Shown here in pieces: positions 36,099 to 43,348 of a DNA stretch of 64,000 bases. The translations under genes and the position numbers were made by a program. Position 1 is the stretch's first letter, and every line of letters begins with the position of its first letter. The stretch comes from an uncultured bacterium (GTDB lineage: Bacteria; Planctomycetota; UBA8108; UBA1146). Below the pieces are notes generated by a model. That model searched no databases and was not told where the DNA came from. It worked only from the letters and a program-made list of their open reading frames with translations. The stretch lies in NCBI GenBank assembly GCA_913056395.1, contig CAJXMG010000009.1, positions 28,973-92,972 on the forward strand, written 5' to 3'.

Positions 36099-36866
36099 TC
36101 ACTTCGGGGTATCCCGGATGTGATGAATTTCAGCAGACCTCAGTTCAATCCGGTTGTTTTCGGCTGCTGAGCCGGTTTCGACGACCAATGCACCATCCTC
36201 GGTCAGGGAGACTGCTTCTCCCTGTCGCGAATGTCCCTCGAGGTCAAACCAGGAGATTCTGCGACCGATGGTATCGAGAATTGACGCAACCCTGAGTTGA
36301 CTGTGGGATCTCCCTCCGGGAGTACAATCCTCCTCAATCGCTTGATCGAACTCGATCAGGATACTTTCCAGGGCTTCTTCTGGGGAGGGACTCTGGTCAA
36401 ATTCTGCCAGGATCGACGTGGCATTTTGTGGAATTTGGGCGTGTTTCTGCAGTTCTTCCGGGGAAATCTGCAGATTGAGGCCAACACCCATCAGGACCTC
36501 TGGCCCCGCGGAGGTCAAAATGACTTCGGACAGGATCCCACCCCACTTTTTGTCGTGGATCATCAAGTCATTGGGCCACTTCAATGAGATCGCCGGAGCC
36601 GGGGGAAGGTGTCGACTGATTCCCTTTTGGACAGCAAGCCCCATGAGGAGATTCAGGAACGGATCGGGTGTCGAAGTGATGGGGTAGGTCAAGGTACACC
36701 ACAACCCACCGACTGGACTTTCCCAGCAGTTTCCCCTGCGTCCCCGTCCGGCAATCTGTCGTTCTGCGATGAAGACCCTTCTGTGTCCGGGATCCATTTC
36801 GACAGTTCTGCGGGCTTCCTCCTGGGTACTGGATGTTTTGGTCAGGCGAACCCATTGCCAATTCAT
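36099..36866 (-). CDS. birA: Biotin-protein ligase (class I, no DNA-binding domain)
   Basis: BirA activates biotin with ATP and attaches it to the carrier lysine. The biotin/ATP loop is GRGRRGNCW, with ISLKWPNDLMI and GGILSEVIL as the catalytic core, and a C-terminal SH3-like cap. At 255 residues it lacks the N-terminal helix-turn-helix of repressor-type BirA, so it is probably not a regulator. AGGAGG precedes ATG 36866. It is the first gene of the propionyl-CoA operon and supplies the modification needed by the carboxylase carrier downstream. Confidence 0.93.
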   Translation of the reverse strand: MNWQWVRLTKTSSTQEEARRTVEMDPGHRRVFIAERQIAGRGRRGNCWESPVGGLWCTLTYPITSTPDPFLNLLMGLAVQKGISRHLPPAPAISLKWPNDLMIHDKKWGGILSEVILTSAGPEVLMGVGLNLQISPEELQKHAQIPQNATSILAEFDQSPSPEEALESILIEFDQAIEEDCTPGGRSHSQLRVASILDTIGRRISWFDLEGHSRQGEAVSLTEDGALVVETGSAAENNRIELRSAEIHHIRDTPK

Positions 36867-36935
36867 GTGATAATTCCTCCTGAAGCCATTCTAGCCCACG
36901 TTTCATGGGATGGGAGTCCGTGATAATCTGAAGTC

Positions 36936-37229
36936 ATGAGTAATGAGCCCAAAAAACTCAAGCCCAAGGACCTGATGGAGCTGACGGGGATCTCCCGGCA
37001 ACTCCTTCAGACTCTGGTGACGATGCGTTTGCTCGAGCCGGCTGAAGTGACAGATTCAGGTCGATATCTCTATGACGATTCGAGTGTCACCGTGGTCAAG
37101 GCTTACCTGCGCTGGCGCGATCTCGGATATCCCAAGGCAGAGATCCGACGTATGTTTCAGCATCGTTTTCGTCGAAGAAGCGGACAGCAGTCCTCTGTGA
37201 CTGATCCGACTTCGGGGAGTGAAGAATGA
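36936..37229 (+). CDS. MerR-like transcriptional regulator (short)
   Basis: A 97-residue protein with a winged helix-turn-helix of MerR type: DLMELTGISRQLLQTLVTMRLLEP, then RYLYDDSSVTVVKAYLRWRDLGYPKAEIRRMF. No effector domain follows, only a short basic tail, so the mode of sensing is not visible. It is divergent from birA with a 69-bp gap and overlaps the thioesterase gene by 4 bp. It could control the propionyl-CoA operon, its own operon, or both. Confidence 0.8.
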   Translation: MSNEPKKLKPKDLMELTGISRQLLQTLVTMRLLEPAEVTDSGRYLYDDSSVTVVKAYLRWRDLGYPKAEIRRMFQHRFRRRSGQQSSVTDPTSGSEE

Positions 37230-37669
37230 GTGCTGGAGAATCTCACGAAGCTGTGGGAGTCACCCGGTTGCGCCCCCGATATGAGGAAACCGATCAGGGT
37301 GGAATCATTCATCATTCGAGATATGTGGTCTGGTTTGAAACAGCCCGAACTGAATGGTTGCGGGATCAGGGGCTTCCGTATCGGTCTCTGGAAAAGCGAG
37401 GAATTCGGCTTCTGGTTTCGGAAGTCCAGACCCGATACCTCCGTCCCGCCTATTACGATGACCTGATCACGATTGAGACCCGTGTAAAGTCATGCGAGGG
37501 AGCCCGGATTCGTCTTCAATACCGGGTTCTCGGCCCTGATTCTGATTTGCTGTGCACGGGGGAGACGGTTCTCGCCTGTGTCGATATTGAGCGAGGTCGG
37601 CCGACCCGACTCCCTGAAGAGTTGGTTCGTCTGTCGTCGACCAACCCGGCTGCACCGGAGCAGTCATGA
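37226..37669 (+). CDS. YbgC/4-hydroxybenzoyl-CoA-type acyl-CoA thioesterase
   Basis: A hot-dog fold thioesterase of 147 residues. The active-site segment YEETDQGGIIHHSRYVVWFE matches the family pattern (Asp in 'TD..GI.HH..Y'), and it ends with a strand-rich core. Such enzymes hydrolyse short or aromatic acyl-CoA; in Tol-Pal operons YbgC is linked to the envelope, but no tol genes are here. It overlaps the FHA gene by 4 bp. Confidence 0.87.
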   Translation: MSAGESHEAVGVTRLRPRYEETDQGGIIHHSRYVVWFETARTEWLRDQGLPYRSLEKRGIRLLVSEVQTRYLRPAYYDDLITIETRVKSCEGARIRLQYRVLGPDSDLLCTGETVLACVDIERGRPTRLPEELVRLSSTNPAAPEQS

Positions 37670-38280
37670 AGCTGGGAATTTCGACACCGACAGATCTGCT
37701 TTGGATCGACCTCGACCAGGGAACGTTGATCCTTGGCAGATCCGGGTCCTGTTCTGTGACTCTTTCAGACCCTGTCCTCAGTCGGCAGCATTGTGCCATT
37801 ACCCGAGATGCCAACCGGGTCACCTGTTCCGATCTTGGAAGTTCCAATGGGACTTACCATGGGGGGGAGCTGATTGAGAGGGTCGATCTGCAGCACGGAT
37901 CGATCGTTGAATTCGGCGAATCAGCACTGCTTTTGATCACTGAAAATGGGGAACCCGGGGAAGAAGAAACATCGTTTCGATTTCCGGAGCGGGTGACCGC
38001 ACTCCGAGCTTCGATCCCCGCAATAGAAGACGATTCTGGCAGGACGACTGCCCATCTCTTCGACCTCGGGTCGCCAGGGGCACACCTGTTGGATGAAGTT
38101 CTGGTAGATCACGTCATCGGCGAGCTGTTGAAGATGTTGACCCATACCGATGAGCATTTTCGATCCCGATTGACCAGCACGATCGATCGCGCCCTCAGTG
38201 AAAACCTGTTGAATACATCGACTGACCTGAACCAACTGAGATCCAGAATCCTCGAGATTCTTGAAGAGGATCGACCATGA
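37666..38280 (+). CDS. FHA-domain protein
   Basis: Residues about 10-90 are a forkhead-associated phosphothreonine-binding domain with LILGRSGSCSVTLSDPVLSRQHC and SDLGSSNGTYHGGELI, the Gly-Arg, Ser-Arg-x-His and Asn-Gly-Thr of the family. The remaining 110 residues are helical and not recognised. At 204 residues it has no kinase or phosphatase part. It overlaps the thioesterase and the VWA gene by 4 bp each. A Ser/Thr kinase partner is not in the window. Confidence 0.87.
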   Translation: MKLGISTPTDLLWIDLDQGTLILGRSGSCSVTLSDPVLSRQHCAITRDANRVTCSDLGSSNGTYHGGELIERVDLQHGSIVEFGESALLLITENGEPGEEETSFRFPERVTALRASIPAIEDDSGRTTAHLFDLGSPGAHLLDEVLVDHVIGELLKMLTHTDEHFRSRLTSTIDRALSENLLNTSTDLNQLRSRILEILEEDRP

Positions 38281-39494
38281 CCCTGATATGCGTATGGTTG
38301 TTGCAATTCCACATGACTACCCTGATCTCTCTGGATGACAGCGCCAAGGCTGCCAGTGATTTTTTGGGTGCCCTCAAGAAAAACGACGAATCACTGATCT
38401 GCGATGCCATGGAGCGCCTGGGGGAGCACGATAACGGTACTGTTGCAGGGTTATTGATTGAGAAGGGCATGACTCATCCGTCCTTGATGGTTCATGAGGA
38501 AGCCTTGAGATTGGTCAGAGGGCTGAAAAGCGAAGACGCCAAAGACCGGATTGTTCAAATCGTGCGTCGTTCCCGAAGGTTTGAATCTCGAATGGATGCG
38601 ATGCGGGTTCTCAAATCATGGCCCCACAACGATTCCAGGCCGGAGTTCATCGGTCGTTTACAGGACAAGACGGATTGGGTCGTTTCGCTGGCGATTCAAT
38701 TTCTGCGCGACCACCCTCATCCGGAGACGATTTCTGCACTGATTGACAAGCTGTCCAAAACCAACGGCAGGCAGTCAGAAGAAATCGTCGAATTGCTCAA
38801 ATCGATGACCGGTGAAAATTATCCTGCCGATACGGGCGGTTGGAGAATCTGGTGGGAACAAAACAGTGAGGGTTGGTCCCCCGTGGAGAATTCATCGAAA
38901 GAGGGAAACAGCGAAAAGAAAGATGTTTCTACCGCCGTTCGCGATGGTCTTTATGGAGAGATCGCCAGTGAGCGTGTGGTTTTCCTTCTGGATGTGTCAG
39001 GGAGCATGCTCGCGAGTACTGCAGTGGATGATTCCCGGATTGAGATTGCAAAAAATCAGCTGAAGCGTGTTCTTCAAGGTGGATTGACCACCAAGAGCAA
39101 GTTCACCATCGTGGCCTTTTCCGACGAGTTGACGGTTCTTTCTCCCAAATTGGTCAAGGCCAAGGGGGGCAGCCTGAGGAAAGCCATCGACTTTGTCGAT
39201 CGCCTGGAGGCGGGGGGGGAAACCAACAGTTATGGAGCTCTCCAGAAAGCATTTGCGGACCGGGAAGTGGATACCATCTATCTGCTCTCCGATGGATCTC
39301 CGACCGCGGGTGAGGAAACGTCTCTCAAAATGATTGCGGATGCGGTTTCCCAGTGGAACAGGTACCGGGGGGTCAGGATTCATTGCATCGGTTTCTTTGC
39401 CGGGACGGCCCCAAATCAGGATGAGGCCAGCGCGAGTGAGTTTTTGAAGACCCTTTCCAGGCTGAATTTCGGCAAATATGTGGAGATTCGCTGA
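38277..39494 (+). CDS. HEAT-repeat and von Willebrand A-domain protein
   Basis: The first part (about 30-180) has helical repeats typical of HEAT/PBS-like repeats (SLAIQFLRDHPHPETISALI). From about 220 to 400 is a VWA domain with an intact MIDAS metal site: FLLDVSGSML, then GGETNSYGAL and LLSDGSPT. The very N-terminus is mildly hydrophobic, but a signal peptide is not clear. Length 405. It is translationally coupled to the FHA gene. It probably assembles or measures a complex; the ligand is unknown. Confidence 0.85.
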   Translation: MTLICVWLLQFHMTTLISLDDSAKAASDFLGALKKNDESLICDAMERLGEHDNGTVAGLLIEKGMTHPSLMVHEEALRLVRGLKSEDAKDRIVQIVRRSRRFESRMDAMRVLKSWPHNDSRPEFIGRLQDKTDWVVSLAIQFLRDHPHPETISALIDKLSKTNGRQSEEIVELLKSMTGENYPADTGGWRIWWEQNSEGWSPVENSSKEGNSEKKDVSTAVRDGLYGEIASERVVFLLDVSGSMLASTAVDDSRIEIAKNQLKRVLQGGLTTKSKFTIVAFSDELTVLSPKLVKAKGGSLRKAIDFVDRLEAGGETNSYGALQKAFADREVDTIYLLSDGSPTAGEETSLKMIADAVSQWNRYRGVRIHCIGFFAGTAPNQDEASASEFLKTLSRLNFGKYVEIR

Positions 39495-39562
39495 AGCCGT
39501 GAGTGCTTGACCCCTGCGACATGTCAGGGTTTCATCCAAGTGATCCAGATATAAGGAGAGTT

Positions 39563-41050
39563 TTGGCAACTGATCCCCAAGATCCGAACATCGGCGACCT
39601 TATCGGCCATGCGGGAGGCTCCGACAGAGTGGGCCCGACGGGTGAGGAGTCAGCGGATCTCTCGAGCGAACAGTTGATTCAGAATATTCTCAACAAGCTA
39701 CCCGATGAACAACGGCGAGAAGCGCAACAGGAACTGACCCGTTCGATCCCGGATCGCGGCCCCGGAATCCTGGTGATTGCCGGAGCCGAGGACTCCTATA
39801 AATTGACGGGCCAGTTTGGCCATTTGGCCACCCTGGTTCCCAAGGATCACCTGGACGATCCCTATTGTGATTCGATGGAAGAATATGCAGGGGTCATTCT
39901 CGTGGATAACGGAATGCTCCCGGGTGCGGCTGATTTGCTGAACAGGGCTTTGGGGAAACCGGTGGCACTGCTCAGTCCTGAGGGTAAGGGTCTGAGTCAT
40001 GCCGGACTATGGTGCATGAATCTTCCACTGGATTCCGAGCATAATCGCGAAGTGGTCCAGAAATTGGCCGCTGGAGAACATCCTCCCGCCGAGGATTTCG
40101 TGGATTCAGAAAACTCGAAGAGCAAACTACGTTCAGAAGAATGGCCATCCCCTCGTGAACGGCTGGATCCGGAAGAATTGGACGTCTTGACACAACCCTA
40201 TGAACCCTCGGTCGATGCAGAGATGACCTCAGCACCGGAGATGACTGAAACTGGCATGAAAGTCGATCCGCTCAATTTGATTCGCCTTCTTCTCGAGGCA
40301 CGCAGTACGGGGGAATCCTCTGCCGAAACCATTAAGAAATGGGTTGAGAGTGAATCGGTTTTGCAGGGTTGGGTGGAAGTGACTCCCGGTACCGGAGAGA
40401 CACCCTTGATCAGGGCCGGAGGACGATCTCCCGGAGATGTCTATCGGGAATTGGGTAGCGTCATCGATCAACGGACGCCGATTCCCGCTGCTGCCGGTGA
40501 GTGGGGGCCCTTTATCGGATTCCGTGTTGAGAATCACTGGATGGGGATTTTACCTGGCAAGTCCGCGGAGTCGCGCCGTGCTTTCTGGGACATTCTGGAT
40601 ATGATTCCCGGAATCGAAAATCTGGTACCGATTCATGAGGCGGATGGAACTCCACGAGTGGAGGATCCTGAGAGCCGATTCGAAAGATTGCTTCACTCCA
40701 GAATTCGCTCTTCGGAAAGAAGGGGATTGCTGCCTGGTGTGTTGCTGCTGGAGTTCCCTGGAAATGCCAAAAGAGAGCTCTCAAAGCTTCAAAGGGTGAT
40801 CCGGGCAACCGATTGGTGTGAAGTTTCCGATAACCGTATTTGGGTCCTGGTTGATCAACCGGACTACGGAGCCGCACAGCGACTCTCTTCAAGAATACTG
40901 GAAGAGCTTCCCGGAGTCAGGGGAGGGGGTACGATCGGGGCATGCACCGGGTACGTTGCCCGACAGTGCATGGATCGCGTTGTCGAGTTGTTGAGAAACA
41001 GCAACCAGGAAACGCTGAACATTGAGGAAGAGATCTCCCGGGATCGGTGA
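39563..41050 (+). CDS. Protein with degenerate GGDEF domain retaining an RxxD I-site
   Basis: I do not recognise the N-terminal part (about 40-180), which has alternating strands and helices like a Rossmann or receiver fold. Residues about 370-490 align with diguanylate cyclases: FERLLHSRIRSSERRGLLPG, LLLEF, then RATD (414-417), five residues, and DNRIW where GGDEF should be. Catalysis is therefore unlikely, but RxxD exactly five residues ahead is the allosteric c-di-GMP site of active cyclases. I chose TTG 39563, with AAGGAG four bases upstream; ATG 39521 and GTG 39503 are in frame. It ends in mutS2's upstream region. Receptor function is inference. Confidence 0.7.
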   Translation: MATDPQDPNIGDLIGHAGGSDRVGPTGEESADLSSEQLIQNILNKLPDEQRREAQQELTRSIPDRGPGILVIAGAEDSYKLTGQFGHLATLVPKDHLDDPYCDSMEEYAGVILVDNGMLPGAADLLNRALGKPVALLSPEGKGLSHAGLWCMNLPLDSEHNREVVQKLAAGEHPPAEDFVDSENSKSKLRSEEWPSPRERLDPEELDVLTQPYEPSVDAEMTSAPEMTETGMKVDPLNLIRLLLEARSTGESSAETIKKWVESESVLQGWVEVTPGTGETPLIRAGGRSPGDVYRELGSVIDQRTPIPAAAGEWGPFIGFRVENHWMGILPGKSAESRRAFWDILDMIPGIENLVPIHEADGTPRVEDPESRFERLLHSRIRSSERRGLLPGVLLLEFPGNAKRELSKLQRVIRATDWCEVSDNRIWVLVDQPDYGAAQRLSSRILEELPGVRGGGTIGACTGYVARQCMDRVVELLRNSNQETLNIEEEISRDR

Positions 41051-41102
41051 TCTCTTTCCGGGCCTCCCGCCCGATCGAGTCCGAAAGACCTGCGGTACGA
41101 AG

Positions 41103-43334
41103 ATGAACGAATCCAGAGGATCCAAAGGTCAACGGTCAGGTCGCAAGAGAACCCCCAAACGAAATCCCTTGCGAGAGGGTAGCAAGCAGTCCGTCCTCAA
41201 CGCAGCCATGCGCAGGCTGGAGTTGGATCAAGTACTCCAACTGTTGTCTCTTCACGCTACCACCAGTGCAGGCCGTCAAAGGCTCCAGTCTCTTTCTCCT
41301 CAGAACTCTGCAGAACAGATGCGTCGCGGCCTCACGGTCGTAGAAGAGATCGGTACCCTCATCGGTAATGGTTTTGATCCCGGTTTGCGTGGAATCGGAA
41401 ATCTCGGATCCACCCTACAGCGATCGGGAGAAGGGTCGTCGCTTCTCGATGCCCCCCAGTTGGCCAATGTTTTTAAAGTATTAGACCGGTCCAGAGCCCT
41501 GCGTGGAACGTTGGCGGAGTGCGACCTGCCACATTTGCTGGAAATTTCACAACGTTTGACGGACCTTCCTGCCCTGCGAGAAAAGTTGGAGAGGGCTGTG
41601 GATTTCTCGGGAGAGATTCTGGACGAAGCCTCCGAGGCCCTTCTCGACCTGAGAATGCAAGCCGGGGAATTGGAGCGGGAGATCCGCGAATGGATGGAGT
41701 CTCACAGGGAGCTGAGCCCCTGGAAAAAATTTCTGCAGGGATCTGTGATCACTCCCCGGAATGGTCGCCTTTGTTGGGCTGTCAGAGTGGAGTGTCGACA
41801 TCAGGTCAGAGGGGTGGTCCATGGGGAATCTGCCTCAGGGCAGACCCTGTTTGTGGAACCGGAGCCTGTCGTTCGCAAGGGGCATCAGTTGCAGAGGGTT
41901 CAGGATCGAATCCTGCAGGAGAAGCGAAGGATTATTGCCGATTTATCCCGGGAAGTTTGGCTTAAATCGACTCAGGTTATTCAACTCTGGGAACAACTGA
42001 TCGAGTTGGACATGATTCAGGCGAAGGCACGGTTCTCCAAAAATCTGAACTGCAGAATTCCTGAGATCAGCGAAGATCGGGTTCTGAGGCTTGTTCAGGC
42101 CCGGCATCCGCTGCTGATTTGGCGTCAACTTCAGCAACAGGGAAATCCTGTCTCGCTTCCCGAGGCTGTTCCATCAGAAAATCTGAAAACTGCAATCGAT
42201 GAAATCGTACCTCTCGATCTCCAGTTGAATGGGGGGCAGTTTCAACTGGTGGTGACAGGACCCAATACGGGAGGCAAGACAGTGGTCTTGAAAACCGCAG
42301 GTTTGTTATCGCTCATGGCCTCCTGCTCCATCCCTGTTCCTGTGGAGGAGGGGACCACAATCCCCTGTTTTGATGCGGTCCATGTCGATATCGGAGATGA
42401 GCAAAGTTTACAGCAGGATCTTTCGACCTTCTCTTCCCACATTGCCATCATCTCTGAAATCCTCGAGTTTTCGACGAGTAAAAGCCTCGTACTGATCGAT
42501 GAGTTGGGTTCCGGTACGGATCCCCTTGAAGGGGCAGCCCTTGCAGAATCGGTGCTGGACCGCCTCTATGAGAGAGGCACTTTTACGGTTGTCACCACTC
42601 ATATCGGTCGGTTGAAGGAGTACGCCTACCGGCGGAAGAAATGCGGAAATGCAGCGATGGAGTTTGATCCGGAAAAGCTGGCTCCCACCTATCGACTGAA
42701 AATCGGCCTACCCGGCAAATCGAATGCTTTGGTCATCGCTGAAAAACTGGGAATGCCTGAAGAGGTCATCAGCAGGGCGCGAGAACTGAGTGAAAAGGAA
42801 GCAGGTATCGACCCCGAAGTTCTAGAGGGGCTGCGTCGCTCACAGAGTGATTTGGAAAGAAAGGTACAGGAAGCGGAAGCACAGGGTGAAAAAGCCCGGC
42901 TCATGGCTGAGGAAGTTGCGGCAACCGGTCAAGAACAGCAAAGGATGAAAGCGGCTCTGGAGTATGAGCTGGAACGCATCGAGGAGATCCGTGTCCGTGA
43001 AGTGATTGATCTGGTTCAGGCGCAACTGACTCAGTTGGGTGACATTCAGGGAGAGAGAGGCGAAGTGGTCAGGGCGCTGAAGCAGCAACTGGAGCGCTCA
43101 AAGGCTGATACCCGTTTGCAACAAAGGCGGTTGGAAACGGCACGCAGTCTTCGAAAGGGGGATGCGGTCTTTGTCCCCAGATTGCAAAAAGTGTGTGAGA
43201 TCAAAAAGATCAACAAGGAAAAGCAGAAACTGATTGTCGTTTTGAATGGTATCGATACCGAAGTGCAGTTTCAGGAGATTTCCTGGGTTCTTCCGCCACC
43301 AGGTTTCGATCTGTGGTGGTACTGCGACGAATAA
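41103..43334 (+). CDS. mutS2: MutS2-family ATPase lacking the Smr domain
   Basis: MutS2 acts on recombination intermediates or collided ribosomes. The family begins LELDQVLQLLS near residue 38. The ATPase has Walker A TGPNTGGKTVVL (386-393), Walker B LVLIDELGSGTDPLEGAAL and the TTHIGRLKEYAY switch, then a long coiled coil (about 570-670) and a KOW-like segment GDAVFVPRLQKVCEIKKIN. The usual C-terminal Smr nuclease domain (with HGKGTG) is missing: the chain ends 25 residues later at WWYCDE. I chose ATG 41103 (743 residues). I see no downstream remnant to suggest a frameshift; the convergent bamA gene ends 15 bp away. Confidence 0.9.
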   Translation: MNESRGSKGQRSGRKRTPKRNPLREGSKQSVLNAAMRRLELDQVLQLLSLHATTSAGRQRLQSLSPQNSAEQMRRGLTVVEEIGTLIGNGFDPGLRGIGNLGSTLQRSGEGSSLLDAPQLANVFKVLDRSRALRGTLAECDLPHLLEISQRLTDLPALREKLERAVDFSGEILDEASEALLDLRMQAGELEREIREWMESHRELSPWKKFLQGSVITPRNGRLCWAVRVECRHQVRGVVHGESASGQTLFVEPEPVVRKGHQLQRVQDRILQEKRRIIADLSREVWLKSTQVIQLWEQLIELDMIQAKARFSKNLNCRIPEISEDRVLRLVQARHPLLIWRQLQQQGNPVSLPEAVPSENLKTAIDEIVPLDLQLNGGQFQLVVTGPNTGGKTVVLKTAGLLSLMASCSIPVPVEEGTTIPCFDAVHVDIGDEQSLQQDLSTFSSHIAIISEILEFSTSKSLVLIDELGSGTDPLEGAALAESVLDRLYERGTFTVVTTHIGRLKEYAYRRKKCGNAAMEFDPEKLAPTYRLKIGLPGKSNALVIAEKLGMPEEVISRARELSEKEAGIDPEVLEGLRRSQSDLERKVQEAEAQGEKARLMAEEVAATGQEQQRMKAALEYELERIEEIRVREVIDLVQAQLTQLGDIQGERGEVVRALKQQLERSKADTRLQQRRLETARSLRKGDAVFVPRLQKVCEIKKINKEKQKLIVVLNGIDTEVQFQEISWVLPPPGFDLWWYCDE

Positions 43335-43348
43335 ATCGACGATTCCGT

